A DNA stretch of 10,133 nt, from positions 1 through 10,133 of the forward strand of contig JAEZVS010000112.1 in NCBI GenBank assembly GCA_023443145.1, given 5' to 3'. This document shows positions 1 to 6,167 of this stretch, piece by piece. Position numbers and translations under genes: made by a program. Every line of letters starts with the position of its first letter. Within the stretch, counting starts at the first letter, position 1. Below the pieces are notes generated by a model that did not search any database, was not told the origin of the DNA, and saw nothing but the letters and a program-made list of their open reading frames with translations. Origin of the DNA: Bacillota bacterium (GTDB lineage: Bacteria; Bacillota; Peptococcia; Peptococcales; Peptococcaceae).

Positions 1-433
1 TGACAGAAAAAGAAAATCGGGCTCCGGGCAGCACCCGCTCCACACTGCGCGCTATGGCGCGTCCGCTGGCGCGGTCAATGGCGGTTTCCATCTTGATTTC
101 CGTATAAACTTGATTGGCAAAAGCATCAACATTTACGAGCATGGCATCTCTAAAAAGCAGCCGTCCGGGGCGTCCCGGGGCGCCAAAAAGTCGGCACACT
201 TCTTCCGGATCGTTTTCAGGAGGATTGACCAAAAGCCCGTGGCGCAGAGCGCGGCACAAGAGGGTGCGCAACTTACCTTTAAGAGTGGTGGCAGGTATGA
301 TCGGTTCCCCCGTTTGAATGCTGCGCACCACCGATTGATCGGCCGGTTTCAGCCAAGTGCTCTGCCCACCATCGCCAATATGCAATCCGCTTAAAAGTTC
401 TATCTCACCACTAATGTGCAGCTTCGCGTACAT
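1..433 (-). CDS. csm3: Csm3, type III-A CRISPR RAMP backbone subunit (partial, N-terminal 144 residues)
   Basis: Csm3 is the repeated Cas7-family subunit that forms the backbone of the Csm effector, binds crRNA and cleaves target RNA at 6-nt intervals. I translated the minus strand from the ATG at 433. The protein opens with MYAKLHISGEIELLSGLHIG, the usual Csm3 start, followed by PIIPATTLKGKLR (family form PIIPGSSLKGKLR), then RLFG, FRDA, and later ETAIDR and ERVLPGARF. Counting from the GLHIG motif, D32 falls at the position of the catalytic aspartate of characterised Csm3 proteins (D33 in Streptococcus thermophilus), so RNase activity is probably retained. The start is favoured by AAGGAA 8 nt upstream; an ATG two codons earlier is too close to that site. 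The gene overlaps csm2 by 23 nt. The frame is open to the window edge; full Csm3 is usually about 210-250 residues. Confidence 0.9.
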   Translation of the reverse strand, partial: MYAKLHISGEIELLSGLHIGDGGQSTWLKPADQSVVRSIQTGEPIIPATTLKGKLRTLLCRALRHGLLVNPPENDPEEVCRLFGAPGRPGRLLFRDAMLVNVDAFANQVYTEIKMETAIDRASGRAIARSVERVLPGARFSFSV

Positions 434-809
434 CCGCATCTTCCTTTCTGGAATAATAACGATGCCAAGCAAAAAAAGCATCTATTTCCTGTAAAAAAGC
501 AACACAATCTTCTTTATGGCCGGTTTCTAAAAGTTCGTTGATGCGCTCTTTCAATTGAGCATGCGCTAAAAGTTCGGCCAGCTCCCCATAGGCAAGTGCC
601 ATAATCACCTGCAGGCTCAGTTCGGAAAGAAGGGCCATGTCTTTTTCAGTGAGGGCTTCCGGCAAATGCCAGCGCCAAGGTTCCAGTTTCTGCAAAAAAG
701 CTGTACGCAACGGCCGCAGCGACTCTTCAGAAGGCAGCCGTCCTTCTTCCGCCAGCGCCTTCATCCACTCCTGAATCTCTTGGCCTTGCATGTAATATGA
801 ATCAGCCAT
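411..809 (-). CDS. csm2: Csm2, type III-A CRISPR small (Cas11-like) subunit
   Basis: Csm2 is the small helical subunit that lines the belly of the Csm complex next to Csm3 and contacts the crRNA-target duplex. The product is 132 residues, a normal length for the family. The clearest evidence is the C-terminal end: residues 100-122 contain a helix ending in FFAWHRYYSRK (112-122), which matches the Csm2 ending of the form EAxVAYHKYYGGK. The middle (about 50-95) is predicted to be strongly helical. The start is fixed by GAGGAGG just upstream of the ATG at 809; an in-frame extension to 929 would run through the neighbouring gene. The gene overlaps the preceding gene by 8 nt and csm3 by 23 nt, indicating translational coupling within one cas operon. 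Csm2 is poorly conserved, so the call rests on the tail motif plus the neighbouring csm3. Confidence 0.8.
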   Translation of the reverse strand: MADSYYMQGQEIQEWMKALAEEGRLPSEESLRPLRTAFLQKLEPWRWHLPEALTEKDMALLSELSLQVIMALAYGELAELLAHAQLKERINELLETGHKEDCVAFLQEIDAFFAWHRYYSRKEDADVREAAH

Positions 810-1740
810 TGTATTCCTCCTCGCCATTGAGCCACCACAGACTTGATGCCACCACCCGCCGGACAGCCGGACGCCACAGTGTTTCCTGCAACCGTTTTTT
901 AAGGGGCGTCGGTGCCTGCAATGCGTCAATGGCCGTCACCCATTCAAAAAGATTCAACGACAATTCCGGTCGGTCCAGCATCCGGGACAAGGGATATAAT
1001 GCGCTGGAGTCCATGTCCCGCAGGGCACCGAAATTATCCCAGCACACCATAAAGGTGCGCGCGTCGTGCCAAGTAAAATATTCGCGCCCCACCATAAGCC
1101 CCGGACGTTTGGCCACGGTGCCCCCCAGATTATCCAAACGGACCGCCAATGTCGGTTCATCTTCCGCCAGAAGAAGCGCCTGGCGGAACAACCGATCTTG
1201 ATGACAGGCAGAGCGCACCGCCACCACACTCACCACATCGGCGCCTTGAAAAGGACGCAAACGATCAGAGGCCTCCTCCAATACTTCCGCAACTGTCCAA
1301 TGATGCCACAAACTCTCACTTGGGGCCAGAGCAAGAGAAATGGTGCGCGCCGATGTGTTTCTCGCCACAGGTGCATCTCCTTGGGGGGGCCAAACCAAGG
1401 GCCCTGCGGCCAAGGGCCGGCGTCTTTTTTCGCACATATGGTGCCAAAGGGCTTCCCATGACAGTGCCGGATCCTGCCAGGCATGCCACACCAACTGTAC
1501 CGTGCCCATTGACTCTAAAAGCACACGGCGCTCTATATCGGTCAGCATGTCATGCGGTGGAACCGTATGCATCCAGCTGCCCCATAAGAGCACATCGTCT
1601 TCATATCGACTTTCCATCCACATTTTCAGTTCTTCGCGCAAAGACGGCGTCATGGCCTGCCACAATCCTTCTCCTGTGGTGTCGCTCAGCGCAAAAATAA
1701 CAAAAGAATGATTCAAAACACCAGCACCCCTTTGCCGCAT
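802..1740 (-). CDS. Reduced, degenerate Cas10/Csm1-like protein in the cas10 position
   Basis: This 312-residue protein sits directly upstream of csm2 and csm3, where cas10/csm1 is normally found, and overlaps csm2 by 8 nt. Csm1 is usually about 750-850 residues with an HD nuclease domain and two palm domains carrying GGDD. No HD or GGDD motif is present here. By eye the C-terminal half fits the end of Csm1. Residues 132-165 (LALAPSESLWHHW and on) sit where Csm1 has the YxGGDDLFxVGPW strand-turn-strand, with APSE (140-143) replacing GGDD. Residues 171-195 resemble the SAGI...P...A..AE segment. GLMVGREYFTW (214-224) resembles the ITLFGxxFSWxEF segment, and LYPLSRMLD (249-257) resembles FLYRLLEL. 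Residues 1-125 are tryptophan-rich and unrecognised. The start is uncertain: ATG 1740 has a weak site, TTG 1716 follows AAAGGGG, and GTG 1767 lies inside a hairpin. An unrelated cas-associated protein remains possible. Confidence 0.5.
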   Translation of the reverse strand: MRQRGAGVLNHSFVIFALSDTTGEGLWQAMTPSLREELKMWMESRYEDDVLLWGSWMHTVPPHDMLTDIERRVLLESMGTVQLVWHAWQDPALSWEALWHHMCEKRRRPLAAGPLVWPPQGDAPVARNTSARTISLALAPSESLWHHWTVAEVLEEASDRLRPFQGADVVSVVAVRSACHQDRLFRQALLLAEDEPTLAVRLDNLGGTVAKRPGLMVGREYFTWHDARTFMVCWDNFGALRDMDSSALYPLSRMLDRPELSLNLFEWVTAIDALQAPTPLKKRLQETLWRPAVRRVVASSLWWLNGEEEYNG

Positions 1741-1758
1741 CGCGGCCCGATACTTTGA

Positions 1759-1785
1759 AACAGCCACGCCTTAAGCGTGGCTGTT
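1759..1785 (-). terminator. Strong hairpin after the suf operon, weak U-tract
   Basis: An 11-bp perfect stem, AACAGCCACGC (1759-1769) with GCGTGGCTGTT (1775-1785), has a 5-nt loop and begins 4 nt past the SufB stop codon. Read on the minus strand it is followed only by a short UGUUU run, so it may terminate suf transcription inefficiently. No convincing promoter is visible between it and the cas-like gene starting at 1740, so leaky read-through could feed the cas genes. Confidence 0.55.
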
Positions 1786-1788
1786 CGC

Positions 1789-2724
1789 CTATTTCAGAAA
1801 ACCGGCTATGATTTTTTGCTCGGCTTCTTCTTCCGTAAGACCTAAGGTTTGCAACTTGATGATTTGCTCGCCGGCAATTTTACCGATGGCCGCTTCGTGG
1901 ATGAGCATGGCGTCGGCATCGTTGGCGTGCAGTTCAGGCAGGGCATCCACCCGCCCGTTGCCGACGATGATGGCATCACACTCCGAATGGCCTGTGCACA
2001 CATTGTTGCCGTGGATCACCGAATGATAAGCCTGGTAGCTGTCGTCGCGGGCCACCGAACGGCTGATGAGATCCACACCGCTGTCTTTGCCGTTCAGATC
2101 GACGCTGAAATCGGTGGTGGCGCGTTCCGTGCCTTCAGTGAGAATATTTTCTTTGATAATGAGCCGCGCACCGTCGCCTAAAATGGCTTCGGTTTTGCGA
2201 TCGGAATGGCCCACCCCGCCCAATTGAGAGGTGTCCATTTCCAAAACGGCATTTTCTTCCAGCTCACAATAGGTCACCGGGTTGATGAGCTTGTTGTTGG
2301 TGCCTTGGCCTTCGCCAAGGTGTTTTTCCATATAGCGTGCCTTGGCGCCGGGCTTCAGGAAAAAGCGATGAATGCCGTTGTGTTGCGAATGGCCTTCTTC
2401 ATCGGTATGAATGCCGCAACCGGCAATAATATCCACTTCTGCGTTTTCGCCAATATAAAAATCATTATAGACCAGGTCGTCCACTTCGCTTTTGGTGATG
2501 CAGGCCGGAATATAGCAGCGCTCCCCTTTCGTGCCGGCCTTGACGATGATGTCCAAACCGGAGCCGTCACTTTTAGAGCGAATTTCAATGTTTTCCGTGG
2601 ATCGACGGCCGGCGCATTGCGAATCCTGACGAATGTTATAAGCGGCGCCTTCCGGCATGTCCATCCAGTCGGACACTTGAAAGAGCAAATTTTTTGTGAT
2701 GGGGTTTACTTCTTGATAAGGCAT
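1789..2724 (-). CDS. sufB: SufB/SufD-family iron-sulfur cluster assembly scaffold (minimal SUF system)
   Basis: This protein partners the SufC ATPase to assemble and donate Fe-S clusters in the cytosol. At 311 residues it is the short single-gene form found in archaea and many anaerobic Bacillota, where one SufB/D protein replaces the SufB-SufD pair. The family beta-helix core is followed by the diagnostic C-terminal block HEAAIGKIAGEQ (276-287), then a helix ending LTEEEAEQKIIAGFL. GHSECDAI places Cys249 at the conserved CD position of SufB. The second position where E. coli SufB has Cys (IECRN) reads PELHA here, a SufD-like state, so the cluster ligands probably differ from E. coli. The start at 2724 follows GGAGGGAG by about 6 nt and lies 1 nt after the sufC stop, so the pair is co-translated. 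No sufS, sufU or sufD is adjacent. The sufB symbol is a family label; some authors use smsB for this form. Confidence 0.9.
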   Translation of the reverse strand: MPYQEVNPITKNLLFQVSDWMDMPEGAAYNIRQDSQCAGRRSTENIEIRSKSDGSGLDIIVKAGTKGERCYIPACITKSEVDDLVYNDFYIGENAEVDIIAGCGIHTDEEGHSQHNGIHRFFLKPGAKARYMEKHLGEGQGTNNKLINPVTYCELEENAVLEMDTSQLGGVGHSDRKTEAILGDGARLIIKENILTEGTERATTDFSVDLNGKDSGVDLISRSVARDDSYQAYHSVIHGNNVCTGHSECDAIIVGNGRVDALPELHANDADAMLIHEAAIGKIAGEQIIKLQTLGLTEEEAEQKIIAGFLK

Positions 2725-2725
2725 G

Positions 2726-3457
2726 TTATTCTCCCTCCGATATCAGGCAGCGCTCTGAGCAGCTGCGGCATTCCGGGCCATTGGCCAGCCGGGGCAGAAT
2801 GTCGCCGGTGGGGCCAAAAGCCGTCAGCTCTCCTGCCGCAATAACCGCAATGCGGTCGGCTGTCTCTAAAATACGCTCCTGATGAGAAATGATGACGGTG
2901 GATCCTTTGCGCTTTTTGCGCAAATCTCGAAAAACTTCAATAAGATTGTTGAAACTCCAAAGATCGATGCCGGCCTCCGGTTCGTCAAACACAAAAAGGG
3001 ATGCGTCCCGTGCTAAAATAGAAGCAATTTCTATGCGCTTGATTTCGCCGCCGGAAAGTTTCGTATCAACTTCTCTATCGATGTAATCTTTGCCGGCCAA
3101 TCCCACCTGACGCAGCAAATGAAAAACATCGGGCTCGGAAAGCGGTCCGCCGGCGGCCAGTTCAATGAGATCTCGCGTGCTCATACCTTTAAAGCGCACC
3201 GGCTGCTGAAAGGCGTAGGCCACACCGGCCTTGGCACGTTCGGTAATGGAAAAATCGGTGATATCGGTACCATTTAATAAAAGCCGTCCTTCCGTGGGCT
3301 GAGCCACTCCGGCGATGATCTTAGCCAAGGTGGTTTTACCGCCACCGTTGGGGCCGGTCACCACCACCGTTTCACCATCTTCAATGCGCATGTTGATTTT
3401 ATTTAAAATATGCGGCTTGCCCGCCACACCAAAACTAATATTGGATAATTCCAGCAT
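2726..3457 (-). CDS. sufC: SufC, Fe-S cluster assembly ATPase, with a C-terminal cysteine cluster
   Basis: SufC is the soluble ABC-type ATPase that dimerises on SufB/SufD scaffolds to drive cluster assembly. In 243 residues I see Walker A GPNGGGKTT (35-43), the Q-loop QQP (84-86), the ABC signature LSGGEIKR (134-141), Walker B LFVFDEPEAGID (154-165) and the H-loop SHQ (191-193). GIDLWSFN after Walker B is typical of SufC rather than of transporter ATPases. The start at 3457 follows AAAGGTGG; an upstream in-frame ATG at 3484 lacks a good site. Unusual: the tail carries C230, C233 and C237 in a CxxCxxxC pattern, which E. coli SufC does not have. The gene is 80 nt downstream of corA on the same strand and 1 nt upstream of the sufB-like gene. 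Confidence 0.95.
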   Translation of the reverse strand: MLELSNISFGVAGKPHILNKINMRIEDGETVVVTGPNGGGKTTLAKIIAGVAQPTEGRLLLNGTDITDFSITERAKAGVAYAFQQPVRFKGMSTRDLIELAAGGPLSEPDVFHLLRQVGLAGKDYIDREVDTKLSGGEIKRIEIASILARDASLFVFDEPEAGIDLWSFNNLIEVFRDLRKKRKGSTVIISHQERILETADRIAVIAAGELTAFGPTGDILPRLANGPECRSCSERCLISEGE

Positions 3458-3537
3458 TGTTACGCCACCTTTCCGAAACAACATCGTTGTTCTGATACTC
3501 TTCTCTTACCATCTTATTTGTATTTTTATGCGGTCTG

Positions 3538-4497
3538 CTAAGACCAAAAATTTTTCTTCTTAAAATAAATCAGACACCCGGCCACCATAGTCAGGCTCAA
3601 CCCGATGACCACAGGGTAGGCATAGGGCCAAGACAGCTCCGGCATAAATTTAAAATTCATGCCATACCAGCCCACCAACAGATTGAGGGGCAAAAAAATG
3701 GTGGTCATCACTGTAAATATTTTCATTATGCGGTTCATATTGATATCCAGCTGTGCCTGATAGCCGGCGCGAATCTGCGTACAGTAATCACGGAGCAAAT
3801 TAATGTTGCTGGCATAGCGGTTCATGCGCCGCGAAAGGGCACCGAAATGCTTTAAATCGCTTTTGGAAAAAATACCGGTTTCCCCTGCTTCCAGTGTTTC
3901 TACAATGTCTGAAAGGGCATCATAATAGCCGTAAACCCCCAGCAGTTGATGATGGGTTTGACTGATTTCCCGATATAAGCCGGCATTGTCGTCCCCGGAA
4001 ATCAGGTGCACGCGTTCGTCCAAATCTTCCAGTTTTTTACGAAAGGTATCGTAAATGTCATTGTAGCCGGCAAGGAGTTGACGCAAAAAAGCAGTGAAAA
4101 CCCCCGCCATTCCCCCATTGCCCGGCGGTCCTTTGAGCACACTGTCACGAAAAGCGCGGCCAACAGAGTCGTCTTCATCATGAAAGACCACACATAAAAA
4201 AAGATTCTTCGCCAAATAAAAACCAATCAAATCCTGGTCTGAAAACAGGTCGTGTCTATCGGGCACGCCCATAATACCGAAAGCAAAGTCTTCTGCCACG
4301 TGCAGCATATTGCGATGTGACGCACCGGCGCTCACCTGTTTATCGCGACAAAATCGTTGCACCAGCGGCGGCAGGTTGGCATAAAGGGGCGCCTGAATGA
4401 GCGTTTCACTGGAAAGGCAGCCCACCAGCAAGCCTGTTTCCTTATCTCCGCCTTCTGTCAACCAACGGTTCTCCTGTTGTGAAAATTGATAGATCAT
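3538..4497 (-). CDS. CorA-family divalent metal ion transporter
   Basis: CorA proteins form homopentameric channels in the inner membrane that take up Mg2+ or, in some subfamilies, Co2+, Ni2+ or Zn2+. The product is 319 residues. It has a long cytoplasmic N-terminal domain with helical, charged segments (about 130-255), then two C-terminal membrane segments (about 258-282 and 292-312) flanking the signature YGMNF (GMN at 279-281). The loop after GMN reads KFMPELSWPYAY and includes the acidic residue usual for the family. A basic tail, FKKKNFWS, ends in the cytoplasm. The start at 4497 has GGAGG 5 nt upstream; a start at 4518 would place that site inside the gene. The N-terminal half is divergent, so ion specificity cannot be assigned and I give no symbol. 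The gene is divergent from the EIIC-like gene at 4835. Confidence 0.9.
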   Translation of the reverse strand: MIYQFSQQENRWLTEGGDKETGLLVGCLSSETLIQAPLYANLPPLVQRFCRDKQVSAGASHRNMLHVAEDFAFGIMGVPDRHDLFSDQDLIGFYLAKNLFLCVVFHDEDDSVGRAFRDSVLKGPPGNGGMAGVFTAFLRQLLAGYNDIYDTFRKKLEDLDERVHLISGDDNAGLYREISQTHHQLLGVYGYYDALSDIVETLEAGETGIFSKSDLKHFGALSRRMNRYASNINLLRDYCTQIRAGYQAQLDINMNRIMKIFTVMTTIFLPLNLLVGWYGMNFKFMPELSWPYAYPVVIGLSLTMVAGCLIYFKKKNFWS

Positions 4498-4591
4498 GCC
4501 GTCCTCCATTTGCGGCAATAGCCGTCGTTCTCATTTAGAGTAACGCAAACGAGCGCCGTTGTCTATGATTTTGAGAATAGATAAAAACAAT

Positions 4592-4738
4592 ATGACATAT
4601 CCGAAACACCAGTCGCTCAAACGCTTACAGGCGATGGCGGTTCGAAAGAAAAACGCTGTGCGAATGATTTCTTTAGATGGTTACCGCGTCCATCCGCCCC
4701 ATCTTGTTCGCCCTTATTTTATATGTTATGATGAATGA
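4592..4738 (+). CDS. Possible small basic protein, 48 residues (doubtful)
   Basis: An ATG-to-TGA frame encodes 48 residues, rich in Arg, Lys and His in its first two thirds (RLQAMAVRKKNAVRM) and ending in LDGYRVHPPHLVRPYF and an acidic tail. I do not recognise a family. In favour: codon choice resembles the neighbours, and a hairpin with a T run begins 7 nt after the stop. Against: no convincing ribosome site precedes the ATG, and the predicted promoter of the next gene overlaps its 3' end. A chance ORF is at least as likely. Confidence 0.2.
   Translation: MTYPKHQSLKRLQAMAVRKKNAVRMISLDGYRVHPPHLVRPYFICYDE
4704..4732 (+). promoter_or_regulatory. Predicted sigma-70/SigA-type promoter for the EIIC-like gene
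   Basis: TTGTTC (4704-4709), a 17-nt spacer and TATGAT (4727-4732) match the vegetative consensus at 4 of 6 and 5 of 6 positions. Transcription would begin near 4739, giving a leader of about 95 nt before the start codon at 4835. Confidence 0.55.
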
Positions 4739-4744
4739 ACAGAC

Positions 4745-4766
4745 ACCGTCCGCATGGCGGTCTTTT
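4745..4766 (+). terminator. Small hairpin with T run, weak terminator or leader hairpin
   Basis: ACCGTC (4745-4750) pairs with GGCGGT (4756-4761) around a CGCAT loop, with one G-U pair, followed by TTTT at 4763-4766. It would lie only about 6 nt into the transcript from the promoter at 4704-4732. It is therefore more likely to end an upstream transcript or protect a 5' end than to attenuate the EIIC gene. The stem is short and confidence is low. Confidence 0.3.
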
Positions 4767-4834
4767 AATGTGGTATAGGGGCATCCTGATGTCTGTACAG
4801 AATGCAGAAAAGCAGACAGGAAGGACAATATCAT

Positions 4835-5863
4835 ATGGGTAAAAAATCATCCGTGCGTGATTATATCATCAAGGTGCTAAATGGAATGGCCTGGGGGTTG
4901 TTTTCTTCCCTGCTCATCGGACTCATCATCAAACAACTGGGCACCTTGCTGCATTTGAGCTGGCTGATCTCTCTGGGGCAGGTGGCCCAAGTGCTTATGG
5001 CACCGGCCATCGGCGTGGGGGTGGCTTATGTTTTGAAGGCCCCGGCGCTGGTGGTGATGAGTTCGGCTGTAACGGGCGCCATCGGCGGCGGCACCTTTGC
5101 TGTGGCCGCTGCGGGGATCACCGCCAACATCGGAGAACCGGCGGGCGCGTTTGTGGCCGCACTCCTTGGCGCGGAAGCAGGGCGGCGCATCGCCGGAAAA
5201 ACAAAGGTGGATATTGTGCTGGTACCTATGGTGACCATTGTCTGCGGCGGGTTGGCCGGCATCTACCTAAGTCCTTATTTCGCCGCCGCACTCAATGCCC
5301 TGGGACAAATGATCAACGCCGCCACTGAACTCAATCCCTTGCCTATGGGCATCATCATTTCCGTGGTCATGGGCATGATTCTGACGCTGCCCATATCTTC
5401 CGCAGCCATTGCCATCGCCTTGAATCTATCCGGACTGGCTGCCGGGGCGGCCACTGTTGGCTGCTGCGCCAACATGATCGGCTTTGCCGTGATTTCCTAT
5501 CGTGAAAACGGTGTAGGCGGATTTATTGCCCAAGGGCTTGGCACCAGCATGCTTCAGGTGCCCAACATCATCCGCAATCCCTGGACGTGGCTGCCGGCCA
5601 TTGTGGCCTCAGCTATCTTGGGACCCATCTCCACCGTGGTGTTGAAAATGACCTCCATCTCCACCGGTGCCGGCATGGGCACAAGCGGTCTGGTGGGGCA
5701 ATTTGCCATGATTGAGGCCATGGGCGCTTCAACGGAAGTCTTTTTACAGATAGGCATCATGCATTTTCTGGCGCCCGGAATCATCAGTTACGGGGTCTGC
5801 CGCTTTCTTACAGCCAAAGGCCGCATTCGTCCGGGGGATCTCACTTTACAAAAAATTTCTTAA
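4835..5863 (+). CDS. Orphan PTS EIIC-like integral membrane protein (PTS_EIIC_2 type)
   Basis: The 342-residue product is almost entirely hydrophobic, with roughly nine or ten likely membrane segments separated by short loops and rich in Gly and Ala. A cytoplasmic N-terminus (MGKKSSVRDYIIK) leads into the first segment. GEPAGAFVAALLGAEAG, a KTKVDIVLVP loop and NPLPMGIIIS near the middle fit the family annotated as phosphotransferase EIIC type 2 (PF13303), as I remember it. That family is often found without cognate EIIA or EIIB, as here: neither neighbour encodes one. Without them, phosphorylation-coupled sugar uptake is not established and the substrate is unknown. The start at 4835 follows AGGAAGGA at about 8-9 nt; an in-frame ATG at 4802 lacks a site. 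No clear terminator follows. It is upstream of the thiamine promoter, and nothing in the sequence links it to thiamine. Confidence 0.75.
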   Translation: MGKKSSVRDYIIKVLNGMAWGLFSSLLIGLIIKQLGTLLHLSWLISLGQVAQVLMAPAIGVGVAYVLKAPALVVMSSAVTGAIGGGTFAVAAAGITANIGEPAGAFVAALLGAEAGRRIAGKTKVDIVLVPMVTIVCGGLAGIYLSPYFAAALNALGQMINAATELNPLPMGIIISVVMGMILTLPISSAAIAIALNLSGLAAGAATVGCCANMIGFAVISYRENGVGGFIAQGLGTSMLQVPNIIRNPWTWLPAIVASAILGPISTVVLKMTSISTGAGMGTSGLVGQFAMIEAMGASTEVFLQIGIMHFLAPGIISYGVCRFLTAKGRIRPGDLTLQKIS

Positions 5864-5966
5864 TGGCGCCGGTTTGCTGTCCGCATCACACCTGTTTGAA
5901 CGCGCTCATCTTTTCATGCTTATTGCCCTCGCAGTAAAAAATCTCCGCATATTTTTTCGACACCTC

Positions 5967-5995
5967 TTGACAAGGTACAAGAAACCGTCTATGCT
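5967..5995 (+). promoter_or_regulatory. Vegetative promoter of the thiamine operon
   Basis: A perfect TTGACA (5967-5972), a 17-nt spacer and TATGCT (5990-5995) sit upstream of the riboswitch. Transcription should begin near 6002, leaving about 25 nt before the aptamer. Confidence 0.85.
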
Positions 5996-6025
5996 CTATG
6001 TAAATCAGTACGACCTAAGACAATC

Positions 6026-6106
6026 ATATACGCCGGGGTGCGATGAGCTGAGAGGGCAACTGCCCAACCCGTTGAACCTGTTGGATAATGCCAGCGCAGG
6101 AAGCAA
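6026..6106 (+). promoter_or_regulatory. TPP riboswitch aptamer (THI element)
   Basis: The conserved THI-box blocks occur in order: CGGGGTGC (6034-6041), GCTGAGAG (6047-6054), ACCCGTTGAACCTG (6067-6080), then GGATAATGCCAGCG (6083-6096) and CAGGAAGC. A short extra stem, GGGCA-ACT-GCCC, lies between the second and third blocks. In this class CTGAGA binds the pyrimidine of thiamine pyrophosphate and GGATAATGCC forms part of the pyrophosphate pocket. Its position ahead of thiS and a terminator indicates repression of the whole operon when TPP is abundant. The outer ends are approximate because the P1 stem is weak. Confidence 0.96.
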
Positions 6107-6117
6107 CCATATCAATC

Positions 6118-6147
6118 ATCGACTCCGTTATGGGGTCGATTTTTTTT
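6118..6147 (+). terminator. Riboswitch-controlled intrinsic terminator
   Basis: ATCGACTCC (6118-6126) pairs with GGGGTCGAT (6132-6140), one G-U pair, around the loop GTTAT, followed by a run of eight T ending at 6147. It lies between the aptamer and thiS. Its 5' arm can pair instead with the aptamer (6034-6046), which makes a transcription-attenuation mechanism likely. Confidence 0.93.
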
Positions 6148-6167
6148 ATAAACGAGCGGAGGTAACT

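Larger units (their letters stand above)
4498..4834. other. Divergent intergenic region between corA-like and EIIC-like genes
   Basis: This 337-nt stretch holds the upstream regions of two divergent genes. I can support a plus-strand promoter (4704-4732), a small hairpin with a T run (4745-4766) and one doubtful short ORF (4592-4738). I saw no clear minus-strand promoter for the CorA gene and no repeat or RNA gene. Confidence 0.6.
5864..6167. other. Leader region between the EIIC-like gene and thiS
   Basis: This 304-nt stretch has no credible gene. Its first 100 nt show nothing I can name. The rest is regulatory: promoter 5967-5995, TPP aptamer about 6026-6106, terminator 6118-6147, then the thiS ribosome site GGAGG at 6158-6162. 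An in-frame extension of thiS back to 5874 reads through the riboswitch and is not real. Confidence 0.8.

Noticed and set aside
1..433. CRISPR array near the cas genes
   Set aside because: I saw no direct repeats of 24-40 nt with regular spacing anywhere in the window; an array, if present, is outside it.
1149..1711. Overlapping plus-strand frames opposite the Cas10-like gene
   Set aside because: I considered whether one might be the real gene because the Cas10-like call is uncertain. The minus frame has coupled overlaps with csm2 and better composition; the plus frames are Pro/His/Ser-rich and lack ribosome sites.
2206..2844. 212-codon plus-strand frame opposite sufB and sufC
   Set aside because: It is a shadow of the conserved suf genes with no ribosome site and no recognisable protein features.
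3532..3545. Hairpin GGTCT-GCTA-AGACC at the corA stop codon
   Set aside because: On the minus strand no U-tract follows, and the T run precedes the stem, so it is not a convincing terminator; five base pairs can occur by chance.
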